DNA of 64,000 bases from Galbula dea (Eukaryota; Chordata; Aves; Piciformes; Galbulidae). Below are positions 1-12,250 of the stretch, piece after piece. The stretch covers positions 192,960-256,959 of the forward strand of contig VWZX01010904.1 in assembly GCA_013399015.1 (NCBI GenBank), written 5' to 3'. The notes under the pieces were generated by a model. It was not told where the DNA came from, searched no databases, and saw only the letters and a list, made by a program, of their open reading frames with translations. The position numbers and the translations under genes are program-made. The first letter of the stretch is position 1, and each line of letters begins with the position of its first letter.

Positions 1-296
1 GGAGGGACTTTTGAGGAGGTCAGGTAGTGACAGGACTAGGGGGATGGATGCAAACTAGAGGAGGGCAGATTTAGATTGGATATGAGGAGGAAGTTCTTCA
101 CTGTCAGGGTGGGGAGACAGTGGCACAGGTTGCCCAGAGAGGCTGTGGAAGCTCCATCCCTGGAAGCTTTGAAGGCCAGGCTGGCTGGGGCTGTGGGCAA
201 CCTGCTGTAGTGGGAGGTGACCCTGGCAGGCAGGGGGGGTTGGAACTAGCTGATCTTTCAGGTCCCTTCCAACTCTGACAGTTCTAGGATTTTATG
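1..296 (+). mobile_element. CR1 LINE 3' fragment, family B, cut by window edge
   Basis: This family is marked by GGATGCAAACTAGAGGAGG, GTTGCCCAGAGAGGCTGTGG and the tail GGTCCCTTCCAACTCTGAC. The same family occurs at 5204, 9673, 20503 and 37719. Confidence 0.88.
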
Positions 297-1077
297 TATA
301 AAAAGGCAAAAGATGACTTTAAAATGTCTTATGGCTGCTTTGGAAGTTCATATGCCAACCACAGAGCTGACACTTCCCAAATAAACATTTATATTCCAAA
401 AAGTTACAATGCAAACATGCACTTTAGACTCTACACTTCTACCTGAGGTCTGTCTGCTCCTGGGGAGTCTCATCAGCCTCAGAGCTAAGTATGCTGAGAG
501 ACACAAGAGGTTGGTTGTTCTTTAACTGCCCATGACAACACAAACTATTAATTGCAGTGCAAGCACAGATGGCTAATTGGTTTTGTCAGAGTTTCCACAG
601 CTCTGGAAGGTTGGACATCACCTCTCAATGTCTCTGAAGACCAGAACCAGCAGCACAGAAAGACTTCATGTGTTGAGGCCACTTGGGTCTTGTTGTCTCA
701 CTTGGTCACAAGGAAGAAGTTTCAGAGTAGTTTGCAAGAACAACACTCAATATTCCCCAGGAAATTATAAGTAGGTTTTCAGTACAGACATGGATTGAAT
801 CTTAGTGAACTGCTGAAATGCTAAGGAGGTTGTCACATAAATCCCAAATTCTAAACATTTCAGAAGAAGAACAAAGGTTAGGAGACTTGCAGTTAAGTTG
901 TCAGGATTGGCAACACTAAAACCCCAATGGAAAAAGGGAATAAAATCTGGGCAAGAAACAAACAAACATTCTCCCCAGCTAAAGCTGTGTTTGAACAGAA
1001 CATTTTGGTTCCAATTCACCCTATAAAATATTGCTCCTTCCTCTACAATACCTGGAGCAGAGCTGGCTCATACAGAG

Positions 1078-1393
1078 CTTCTGGCTCTCCCTGAAAGGAG
1101 GTTGGAGCCAGGTGAGGTTTGGACTCTTCTCCCAAGTTAACAAGTGATAAGAGAAGAGGAAATGGCCTCAAGTTGCACCAGGGGAGGTTCAGGTTGGATA
1201 TTAGGAAGGATTTCTTCCCCCAGAGGGGTCTCAGGCATTGGCCCAGGCTGCCAAGGGAGGTGGTGGAGTCTCCAGCCCTGGAAGTCTTCAGTGGTACCTG
1301 GGGTCATGGTTTAGTAGCAAGCATGGTAGTGTAGGGTGGATGGTTGGACTTGATCTCAGAGGTCTTTTCCAAAAATAAGGATTCTATGCTATG
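1078..1393 (+). mobile_element. CR1 LINE 3' fragment, family A
   Basis: It starts inside the CTCCCTGAAAGGAGGTTGG segment and ends in the tail GATCTCAGAGGTCTTTTCC with ATTCTATGCTATG. It abuts an oppositely oriented CR1. Confidence 0.88.
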
Positions 1394-1672
1394 CCCTATC
1401 ACTAGTCAGCTGGGAGAAGAGCCCAAGCCCCACCTGGCTCCAGCCTCCTCTCAGGGAGTTGCAGAGAGTGAGAAGGTCTCCCCTGAGCCTCCTCTTCTCC
1501 AGCCTAACCAAGCCCAGTTCCCTCAGCTGCTCCTCACAACACTTGGTGCTCTAGACCCTTCCCCACCTTCCTTGCCCTTCTCTGGACACACTCCAGCACC
1601 TCCATGTCCTTCTTGGAGTGAGGGGCCCAAAACTGATCCCAGGATTGGAGGTGTGGCCTCCCCAGTGCCCAG
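1394..1672 (-). mobile_element. CR1 LINE internal fragment, family A, inverted against its neighbour
   Basis: Reverse complement of the segment running from AGGTTCGGGCTCCTCACTCC-like sequence through CACAAGTGTTGTGAGGAGC to TCCCAGCTGACTAGTGATAG. It lacks the 3' tail. Confidence 0.87.
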
Positions 1673-3770
1673 TTCATGCCCTATATTGAATCACTAGACT
1701 ATCATTGTCTTCTCTCCATTCTTCCCTGCTAGCAGCAAGCATCTATCAAGACCCAAGTGACACAGCCTTTGCAGCCACACCATCCCAGGGATTAGGCAAG
1801 GCCTGAGGGCTGCCATTTCCCAAGTCCTGGCAATGGAAATGAAGGAGCTGCAGAAGTTCCTTCACCAGACAGGGAGGAGGAGAGGTTACTAGGTGAGAGC
1901 AAGTGCAACCCTGGGAAAGACACTCCAGGTTTCAGAGTTGGTTCCTTTCTGGAGGTGACCTCAGGTATCAAGTGGCTCCAGTTTGGGATTTGCTTGTGCT
2001 AAATTATTGCTTCAGGCTCTATTCTTCCTCTGCCAACCATGTTTGTTTTGAAGTTGAACTGCTGAGAAGGCCAGGGGAAGGTATCATTGACTATTCAAGT
2101 GTTCAACAAGCCCCCACTGTAGCAAGCAAACTGCATCCCTGGGGCAGCTTTCCAGAAATATTCATTTACATTCTCTAATTGCTGCTTTTCATGTCAAACT
2201 CAGGTCACATAAGCAACATTAAGCCTGCCCTTATCAATGTCCAAGGTTAAATGTCTCAGGCTAAAGGAATAAAACCAACAGCAACTGAAGGTATGAACCT
2301 ATTTCCACGTGAGGTATTGTGAAGCCTCTATATCAGTACTGGAATAAAAGTCCTAGCAGCAGGTTTTTAAACATAAATGCAAGGAAAGCCACAGAATAAA
2401 TAAGCCCACTTTATTATGGAAGCAGAAATTAACCCCCCCCCAACCTAGGCCTTCCTTTAGCAAAAGCCAATGCATGAATGAAGATACACATAAGGGAGGC
2501 AGCAATACACACACAGGGGTAAAAATAAACAACAAATCAAAAACTCCAAGCCAAACCCCAAGAAAACAACTCAAAAAATCCCCAAACCACCAAGCCACAC
2601 ATGAAAATTCCAATCTGAAGTGCTCCAAGCATTCCCTGAACCACCCATGACATCACTGGCACCAGGCATAGAAATCCTCTCTGAGCAAACCAAGATGTGA
2701 ACCTCAGCTTGGCAGAAATCCAGCATATCCATAGGAATAAAACAATAAATGATGGCCTTGGCCTTAAAGAATTAAATCAGATTCCTCTTATTCCCTTTCT
2801 CACAGAGCTTAGGGAAAAGGTAGGAGAGTTACCTGTTAATTTGCCCTGCAATAGGTGGGTTTACCACACTAAAAGAGATTCAGAATAGAATTAAGTTAGC
2901 TGTTCCCTAGTAAAAAGAGAGATTTACCTTAGACTGCTGCATGAAAGCCTTTACACTTTCATTTTAACCCTATGCCCAGGGTTAAAACCACCCCAGAAAT
3001 ATCAGGGTTAAAAATAAACCAGGGTTAAAAATGAATACCAGAACCAAAATCCCCTCTCCCAAGAAGATGCCAGACTCCAGTCTCAGCAGAGGCTCATTCC
3101 ATTGCTTTTTTGGACCAAAAGGCTAAAAAACCCTAGACCCAATCCAAAACCCACATCAAACAGGATAAAACTTCTCTGTGTTCTGGGGGCAAAGGCAAGC
3201 AATAGTGACTAAAGGAGGCTGACTTCATCTTTGGATTCCCAAGGCCACCTTCCCCTCCTAGGACTGCAACATCTGAAGATCTTCAAGATGCTGTAAGAAA
3301 TGTGGCTTCAATTTCCTCTGAGACAGATAATCATTTTCTTTCTCCCTCAGATGGAAAATGAAGGCTCAGATGTTTAATAACTTGCCAAAAGCACTGCAGC
3401 ACTTTCTTCTGCCAGCAGAAAAGCAAGGCTCTGTGAATGCAGCCTGGCTCTGAGGTTAGCAGTGCAGCAGAAGCTGATCTCATCTACTCCTGCCCTTTTA
3501 TACACCTTCAGGTTGGCAACCTCCAGTGACAGCATTGCCTTTGATGTCACTTTAATGCCTTCCACTCAACAGAACCACCTTAGGGTTTTCAAGTTGGCTA
3601 TTAAACTATTATCTTGACTTAACATTAGCATCCACAATTAGGATTAGAGACAGGAAATAAAATCAGATTGAAGGCATTATGCACAATGCCATAACCATGT
3701 CATCTCTACTCCCTCTCTTCACATCTGCCTTCCAAAAGCATCTCCTTTGCTCACTGTCCTCTGTTAAGAT

Positions 3771-4136
3771 ATGCCTGGAGAAGAGGAGACTGTGGAGAGA
3801 TTCATTGCAGCTCAGAACTCCCTCACCAGAGGGGAAGGAGGGGCAGGAGCTGATCTCTCTGGTGACCAGCAACAGGACCAAGGGGAACAGCATGAAACTC
3901 TGCCAGGGGAAGTTCAGATTGGGTGTTAGGCAAAGGTTCTTCCCCCAGAGAGTGGTGGAGCACTGGAACAGGCTCCCCAGGGCAGGAGTCACTGCACCAA
4001 GGCTGAGAGAATTCCAGAAGCATTTGGACAATGCTCTCAGGGACATGGGCTGACTGTTGAGGTTGCCCTGTACAGAGGCAGGAGCTGGACTGGATGATCC
4101 TTGGGGGTCTCTTCCAACTCAGGAGATTCTGTGGTT
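3771..4136 (+). mobile_element. CR1 LINE 3' fragment, family C
   Basis: A distinct family: GGGGCAGGAGCTGATCTCTC, AGAGAATTCCAGAAGCAT and the tail GATCCTTGGGGGTCTCTTCC with GATTCTGTGG. Related copies are at 35969 and 55310. Confidence 0.87.
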
Positions 4137-4572
4137 CTTTAACATTCCTTTTAAAAACACAAAGTTATGCTTCTCACTAAATGCTGACTTGCAACTGATG
4201 ACAAAGCAGCCACGAGTTCAGCACACACAGGCAGCACTTCAGAAGGTCCAGGCTCCACTCCTGCCACCAGCACAGCACACACTGCAGAGAAAAATCTGCT
4301 TTAATTCCCTCAGCTTGGTGTCAAAAGCAATCACATTATGGAAATGCTTGGTCACAACACTGTGGGCAGCACAGGGTCAGCATGCCTTCACCTCCAGCAC
4401 CTCCTGACTCTTGGAGGCACTTTTTAAATACATTTTATTAAAAAATAGGCCTTTTTTTTTCATTTGTTTGGGGTTTTTCTACATCAGAACATTTTGTAGG
4501 CATGGTTGTGAACACAAATTCAGGCAGCTTCAGTTTAACTGAGGCCTGCAAGCTTTACTGCATCTCTACCCA

Positions 4573-4970
4573 CAGAATCATTCAAGTTGGGAAAGGCCTC
4601 TGAGATCCTCCAGCCCAAGCATCCACCCAGCACCCCCCATGCCACTCAACCATCTCACCCAGTGCCATGCCTTCATGGCTTTGAAGCCCTCCAGGGATGG
4701 AGACTCCATCACCACCCTGGGCAGCCTGGGCCAGTGTCTAACCACTCTGGCAGGGAAGAAATTCTTCCTGATACCCAACCTGAACCTCCCCTGGGGCAAC
4801 CTGAGGCCATTTCCACTTCTCCTGTCACTAATCACCTGGGAGAAGAGCCCAAGCCCCACCTGGCTCCAGCCTCCTCTCAGGGAGCTGCAGAGAGCCAGAA
4901 GGTCTCCCCTGAGCCTCCTCTTCTCCAGGCTAACCAAGCCCAGTTCCCTCAGCTGCTCCTCACACCACTA
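4573..4970 (-). mobile_element. CR1 LINE 3' fragment, family A
   Basis: Antisense copy running from the tail (CAGAATCATTCAAGTTGGG) to the GAGCAGCTGAGGGAACTGGG region. Apparent open frames of 110-130 codons here come from the repeat. Confidence 0.88.
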
Positions 4971-5203
4971 GTGCATTGATAACCTACAAACACCCCCATA
5001 CTTCCACTGGAAACCCCTCACACCCCCAGTCAGCTCAGAGGTGCACATTACTCCAGTCCCATGGGACCTTACACCCCTTGTCACTCCCTGACCCAACCAT
5101 GGGGTGCTCAACAAAACATTTGAGCCCATTTTGCACTGAGTATGCTTTACCAGCAGCTTGAGGGTTGGCAGTGCTCAAGCAGGGGCTACTCTGCTGAAAC
5201 ATT

Positions 5204-5390
5204 GAGGGTGGGGAGACAGTGGAACAGGTTGCCCAGAGAGGCTGTGGAAGTCTCATCCATCCCTGGAAGCTTTGAAGGCCAGGTTGGCTGGGGCTGTGGG
5301 CAAGCTGCTCTAGTGGGAGGTGTCCCTGGCAGGCAGGGGGTTGGAACTAGATGATCTTTCAGGTCCCTTCCAACTCTGACAATTTGACAG
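5204..5390 (+). mobile_element. CR1 LINE 3' fragment, family B
   Basis: Short 5'-truncated copy from GAGGGTGGGGAGACAGTGG to the GGTCCCTTCCAACTCTGAC tail. Confidence 0.85.
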
Positions 5391-6519
5391 TGAGTATTTG
5401 TGCAACAACACCTCTCCACCAGAACTAAAGCTGGGGGTGGCTGCATGGGGACAGCTCTGCAGAGACAACCCTTGGGAGTCTGGTACCTTCCCTACCTAGG
5501 GAACAGAAACTGGCTAGATCCCACAAATCTCACTGCAGAGGTCAGAGGGAGAAAGGGAAGGTCCCTTCCAGGCTCCAGTGGAAGCACCCATCCAGAGATG
5601 CTTAACATTCAGCATTTCAAAAGGAGGAATGCAATATTTCCCTCCTCAAGCTGGGAAAACATCTTCTGAACACAGTCCCTTTCATTTGGGGCTGAGACTT
5701 CCCCAGACTGTTCATCCCCAACTGTGACCAAAACAGATGTTACACCAGCAGCAGGCTGAGGAGAAAGTTTTCACTGCTAGAACACACAAATTAGCCAGCT
5801 ACTACACTTCCTAGGAGAGAAAGGAACACATCCCTTTGGCTCTGTGCTCTTCATGCTAAGCAATTTTCCTTCCCAGAACAGGGTGATGTTTTATTCACAT
5901 TTCCCCCAAGGCAACAAATCAAGGTGCTGTTGTCTCAGCTCTTTAGGCAGCACCAGCAGCTGAGCTGCTGCATCCAGAGGGTGCTGCTGGGGATGATTCT
6001 CTCCTCTCAGGCTTGGATATGCTCTGTTTCCCCTCCAGATGGTCAGCTCCCAGGGCCTCAAAATTAGCTGGGAGGCTGATGGCCTTCAATAAACTGACAG
6101 TTAGCCTAATAGCAACCACATATCCCTGACAGGTTCAGCAGATAAAACAAAATACTGGGGTACAGCTGTTTGCACTGAGGGCTTTCAGCATTTCTTGTTG
6201 GGGTGTTTTCTCTGGAAGTCATATCACCAGGGTTAGGCTGGTGAAATTCCCACTGACTGGAGGAACAACAACAAACCCAGGGGAATCATGTCCTAAGTCT
6301 CCATCTGGAGGCACCATGTTCAGATCCCTCACCTTTTGGAGAGGGAGGAATGAAATTTCACACTACCTAAACATGCTGAGCATCAGCATCTCTCTGCTCC
6401 AGATGGAGGGAATCAAATCCCAGCACTGCAGCAGCCATCCATCTGCTGGAGTTAACCACCCCTAGCAACATGGGAAGCAAACAAACTGTTCAGAGCTAAC
6501 TTCAGTACCAAAATTACCA

Positions 6520-6923
6520 GAGAATCAAAGAATCCTTTAGGCTGGAAAAGACCTCTAAGGTCATCAAGTCCAACCACTGACCCAACACCCTCATGCTAAT
6601 AAACCAAGTGCCATGTGCTCCATGCTTTTGAACCCCTCCAGGTATTGTGACTCCACCACTGCCCTGGGCAGCCTGGGACAATGCCTAACCACTCTGGCAG
6701 GCAACAAATTCTTCCTCAGATCCAACCTGAACCTCCCCTGGGGCAACTTGAAGCCATGTCAACTACCAAGCTTAGTCACCTGAGAGATGAGACCAAGCCC
6801 CAGCAGGCTCCAGCCTCCTCTCAGGGAGCTGCAGAGAGTGAGAAGGTCTCCCCTGAGCCTCCTCTTCTCCAACCTAACCAAGCCCAGTTCCCTCAGCTGC
6901 TCCTCACAACCCTTGTGCTCTAG
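6520..6923 (-). mobile_element. CR1 LINE 3' fragment, family A
   Basis: Antisense, from AGAGAATCAAAGAATCC at the tail to CACAACCCTTGTGCTC. Confidence 0.88.
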
Positions 6924-8749
6924 ACAAGACCATTAAGAAATCTGAACAGAACCAAAGGTAAGATTCCAGAAATTTCCAGAAGCTCCTTGGCATCTGGCCA
7001 CCTCTCCCTCTCTGGGAAGTCTCCATCTCCCCAGTTTGGGTTTGTTTTTCTCCCCTTACCTGTGAAAAGTGGGAAACAGTTGATTTCAAAGCTACAGCTG
7101 GTCCCACTGAGGGTTAATGTTCTCATGCCTGGTCCAAATCTAGACTTAGCTTTCTGAACACTGTGTAACTGACCTGGGAGGTTCAATAGCTCAGAACATA
7201 TTGAACAAAGAGCTTAGCAATATTCAAGAAGAGACTGAAGATCATGATTAATAGCCTCTGCAACTAGACTAAAAATTGCCAGGACCTCAATCTTCATGCT
7301 CCAGGGCACAGACTTACAACCAGCTGTGATCAGGGAGAGATTTCTGCTCACTACATTCCTCTGAAGTTACCTGCACTTGGAATAGTTCAGAGCTTTGGAG
7401 ACCTGCAAAAGCCTTCCAGTTTCTTCCACTGACTGGAAAGCACCTATACTGGTCCTGAAACACCTTAGAAAGCTGGACATTTCCAGGGAAGAACTGCCCC
7501 AACTGAAAGGATTTCTGGCAACTCTTCATCTCAACCAACTGCAACATTCTTTTATAGTGCAGAATGTTCTCCAGTATCCTCAGAAAACTGACCCCAGAAC
7601 ATCACTCCTTTTCCTGGCTGACTGGGGAAAGAAGCCATAGCACAGACAACCTCCTGCAACAACCCTCCACACCCCTCAAGCACACACAAAGCCCCAAAGC
7701 ACTTCCAGTCCAACCCTTCTGCAATGATAATTGGTGGCAGATGATCTTCCTAAGCTGCTCTGTGCTTAGGAACACAGGCTGATGTTTCAGTGGGGGGGGA
7801 AAAAAAAACCCAAACCCACAGCCCAAGAACTTGAAAGGCTTTCTAGGTGTCACTCCAAAACACATTTAGACAGGACAAGGTTGTGTTCCACTTGCTCTTC
7901 TTTTTCCTCCCCCTACCCATCCCTTCCCTGGCTCCATCTCCTGCCTGAACTGTGGTTTCTAGCACAGCTGCAGATGGCACTCCCATAACATGCTTTCCTC
8001 CTGTAGGGCATCATCTTGGAGTTAGACAGACACTTAGCAGCAGCTATTTCCAAACCAATCATCTGGGAAAGCCTGGATTTTCATTCAGATTGCCTAAAGA
8101 GGGAAGAATTCTCTCTGGTTAGAATTAGAGAATCATTTTGGTTGGAAGAGAGCTTTAAGAACACTGAGTTAACCCCAACACTGTCAAGGAGAAGCCTGAA
8201 GGCTAGGATAGAACAGCCAAAAACTTAAAGGGAGAATAAAGTAGAATTATTTCATTCCTACAGACACTCAGCAGAGGTGACAGAAACTAGACAGAGGAAT
8301 TACCATAAAGTGAAGAGAAAAAAAAAGGGGGTTTCCTTCCTCCTTTGCTACACACTAACATTTAAAGGAGATTAAGATAAAAGAAATACCCAAAGTGCTT
8401 TTTCTTTTGCTGTAGCTGATGACTCAATGGGTTTTCATTATTTATTCATTTATCTTGATGAGGGAATTGCTCCCAAGAGACCAAGACAAGGCTCTCAGAG
8501 CTGCTCTGCTACAATACAGGATGAATAAATTAACAAATTCCCTTCAACAGCTTCCAGAGCAGATCCAGGTTCTGCCCCCTCTGTATTCCTCTTCTGCTCT
8601 CAGTACCATCAGCAGGCACTGAGGACAATCACTAGCCCCCAGAAAGCCAAAGAGCCAGTGAAACTCAGCTCAGGAGGAACAACCAGCAGCACATCAAGAG
8701 CAAGCACACCAGCTGGGTCTCCAGACACTGCTATGAAAGACAGAAGTAT

Positions 8750-9154
8750 TCTACAATCATTATGGTTGGAAAAGACCTCTGAGATCAAATCCAACCATTG
8801 CCCCAGCACTCCCATGCCAATAAACCATGGCACCAAGTGCCATGTCTACATGGTTTTGGAACCCCTCCAGGGATGGTGACTCCACCAGTGCCCTGGGCAG
8901 CCTGGGACAATGCCTAACCACTCTGGCAGGCAACAAATTCTTCCCAATATCCAACCTGAACCTTCCCTGGGGCAACTTGAGGCTATTTCTTCTTGTCTTA
9001 TCATTTGTTACTTGGGAGAGGAGCCCAAGCCCCACCTGGCTCCAGCCTCCTCTCAGGGAGCTGCAGAGAGCCAGAAGGTCTCCCCTGAGCCTCCTCTTCT
9101 CCAGGCTAACCAAGCCCAGATCCCTCAGCTGCTCCTCACAACACTTGTGCTCCA
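8750..9154 (-). mobile_element. CR1 LINE 3' fragment, family A
   Basis: Antisense, from TCTACAATCATTATGGTTGG to CACAACACTTGTGCTCC. A 141-codon open frame here is repeat-derived. Confidence 0.88.
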
Positions 9155-9672
9155 AAACCATCCACTCTACAAGACAGAAAGCCAAATAAATCAGTTTAAC
9201 ACAGGGAAATCTGGAATGTCAAAAATGACAACTTGAAGCAGGTGTCAATAGGAGGAAGATGGAGTTAACAGGATTAGGAGTGTTTGAAATACACAATCAG
9301 AACCAGGGTGTCTAGAGCAAGCCAGAAAAAAGGCCTGAAAGCTCAGTGGGTCCCAGCTCCTACTCCAGCCCAGGACAATTACTCAGAAGAATCTGGAATG
9401 TTTTATCTGGAACTTCTTCTCAACAACACAACAGCCCACAAGAATTTGGGTCCTCCTATGGTTGGATCATAAAATAAGCTACACATTTAAAAAAATCCTA
9501 CTTTTTCAACCCAAAAAAAGCTCTTGAGCACTAAAAGTAATGGCCAGAGTTTTGCTGAGCATATACAAATACACTGATTTCATAGGATGCAAAGCCACAC
9601 ACACCCAGACATGCTGCCCCAGCAGCCAGGTCATGAAACTCTGTTTAGAAGTGAATAGTTGCCTCCCACTTG

Positions 9673-10045
9673 TTCAGGCTGGAGAAGAGAAGGCTCCCAG
9701 GAGACCTTCTGGTGGCCTGCCAGGATCTGAAGGGGGCTACAAGAAAGCTGGGGAGGGACTTTGGAGGAGGTCAGGTAGTGATAGAACCAGAGGAAATGGA
9801 TGCAAGCTAGAGGAGGGGAGATTTAGGTTGGATCTGAGGAGGAAGTTCTTCCCTGTGAGGGTGGGGAGACACTGGCACAGGTTGCCCAGAGAGGCTGGGG
9901 AAGCCTCATCCATCCCTGGAAGCTTTGAAGGCCAGGCTGGCTGGGGCTGTGGGCAAGCTGCTCTAGTGGGAGGTGTCCCTGGCAGGCAGGGGGGTTGGAA
10001 CTAGCTGATCTTTCAGGTCCCTTCCAGCTCTGACAGTTCTATGAA
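9673..10045 (+). mobile_element. CR1 LINE 3' fragment, family B
   Basis: Fuller copy of family B beginning TTCAGGCTGGAGAAGAGAAG and ending GACAGTTCTATG. Confidence 0.88.
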
Positions 10046-10111
10046 ACCCTAAGAGAGCAGATAACATATTCTATAGTTTAATACTTCTGCCAGAGAGTGG
10101 ATCCCTGCTCT

Positions 10112-10196
10112 ACAGAATCATGAAGATTGGAAGAGACCTTTCAAGAGCCTCAAGTCCAACCACCAACCTAGCACCACCATGTCCCTAAACCATGGT
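10112..10196 (-). mobile_element. CR1 tail fragment
   Basis: About 85 bases of antisense 3' end: ACAGAATCATGAAGATTGG to CCTAAACCATGG. Confidence 0.75.
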
Positions 10197-11440
10197 CCTT
10201 ACCATCTTCAGCTCTTCTAGGCTATGACAGCAGTGTATTATTATGCTCACACAGAGAAAGGATAAATTACATGTTTAATTCTCAGTGACATTCACCCAGA
10301 GCAGCTTTGTTGCTTCCAGTATCTGCAGGCACATTCCATGGCTCCACTTAGGCCAGGATTGCATTTGAAATGCCAATCAGAGCCAGCCTGGGAAATTAGA
10401 GATGGGACTGGGATTAAGGCAGAAGTGGTTGGAAGCTTCCAGCTTGACCCAGCCCAACTGCACACAAGTCACTCCAGCTTTTGTGTCTCCACTTTGGGGA
10501 GTGCAGGAATGAGTAAAACACCATTCAGTACACAGGAAAATAAAGAGCAGAGCAGTGCTGCTACCACTTTGCTCTTTCCCAAGACAGACACATTATATTT
10601 GCCCTTTCTCCTCCACCTCAAAGACAGTTTTATTGTACATGATTCAAACTAACAGGCAGTAGAGACTTCACACTGCCAGGCCCTGGCCAGCCACTCACTA
10701 ATATCTTCTTGGCTCATTTGCAAATGGAAATAGCTGTTACAATTACTAGCACCCAGACAGATGCTACAGTCACTTTGCCTAACTACAAAATGATGTTATT
10801 ACCACATTTCTTGCACTGCAATAGCCCTTCCTTCCAAAGGAGCCACCTCTCTCTGTAGAGTACTTAACAGGGTGGTTAATTGTAGCTGGAGAGCTGCAAC
10901 ATGCCAGCAGCAGAGAGCAGAGCAGGTCCATAACAAACCAGAACTGCAGCAGTAACACTGCCCCAGTGCCCAGCAGAGCTGTCTCAGAAGCATCCAGCTG
11001 CTGCATGGCTCTGGCCATCACTTGCCAAGGAAATTTCCATCCCATGGATGAGCTTTCTCCCAAATGAACTCCAAATTCTCCCCCCATGGAGTGCCAGCTG
11101 GTATTGTTTCTCTGGTATAGCTTTCCTTTGGTTCCCCCTCTCTCAATTAATACCATAATATTCATGTCCTGTCTGTCTTACTGCTTAATTACACACTTTG
11201 GGGAACAAAGCTTTCCAAATGAGACTGTCAGGCTGGAGAGGGGAAGAGCAGGACAAGCAGATGTGCAGAGGGAGGAGGAAAGAAAAGGCATTTTCAAAAG
11301 GGAGACAGGGAATTAGGATTTGTGTGGGGATGAAAGGATGGAAAGACAGAAACAGAACAAGATGTGCCCAAGACATGGATCCAGTCACCTTATTAGATAC
11401 AAAGTGATTATTACATAGTATTAATTATATACATATAGAT

Positions 11441-11490
11441 AGGAGTTGGACTAGATGATCTTGAAGGTCCCTTCCAAGCCAAACCATGCC
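11441..11490 (+). mobile_element. Short CR1 tail fragment
   Basis: GTTGGACTAGATGATCTTGA and CCCTTCCAAGCCAAACCATG are the terminal bases of a CR1. Confidence 0.65.
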
Positions 11491-11823
11491 ACATAAACTT
11501 ACATGTGCTATTAAAGAATGCATCTTGCAGTTACCTAACATGGTTTAATAACTATTTGGAGCTGTTTAGAACAAGATCTCAACCTGCTCCCATGTCATGA
11601 AGCAACAGATACACACTCCCTGCTGGCAGAGAAAGGATGCTGCATGGTTTTTACAAACCCAAGGCAGCTGAAAACAGCTTGGCAAATCTTGGGTTACAAT
11701 TGGGTTTACTTGCAGCAAAATTTAAGCTAAAAGACATTCCAAAGAAGAGCTGCAGAAATATTTAATTCAGGCACAGTGAGGCAAGGCAGTTTTTCACACA
11801 GCCATTTCATCTTAACTTTTAAA

Positions 11824-12250
11824 CACCTCTGCCAGGGAAATTGTTCTTCATGTCCAACCTGAACCTCCCCTGGGGCAACTTGAGGCCATTTCCTCTTCTC
11901 CTATCACTAGTCACCTGGGAGAAGAGCCCAAGCCCCAGCTGGCTCCAACCTCCTCTCAGGGAGCTGCAGAGAGTGAGAAGGTCTCCCCTGAGCCTCCTCT
12001 TCTCCAGCCTAACCAACCCCAGCTCCCTCAGCTGCTCCTCACAACACTTGTGCTCCAGACCCTTCCCCTTCTCTGGCCACACTCCAGCACCTCAATGTCC
12101 TTCCTGGAGTGAGGAGCCCAAACCTGAACCCAAGATTCAAGGTTTAGCCTCCCCATTGCCCAGTCCATCAGGCCAATCCCTGCCCTAGCCCTGCTGCCAC
12201 CCTAGTGCTGATCCAAGCCAGGATGCTGTTGGCCTCCTTGGCACCCTGCT
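11824..12250 (-). mobile_element. CR1 LINE internal fragment, family A
   Basis: Antisense. It reaches further 5' than most copies (GCCAACAGCATCCTGGCTTGG region near 12230) but lacks the tail. Confidence 0.86.
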
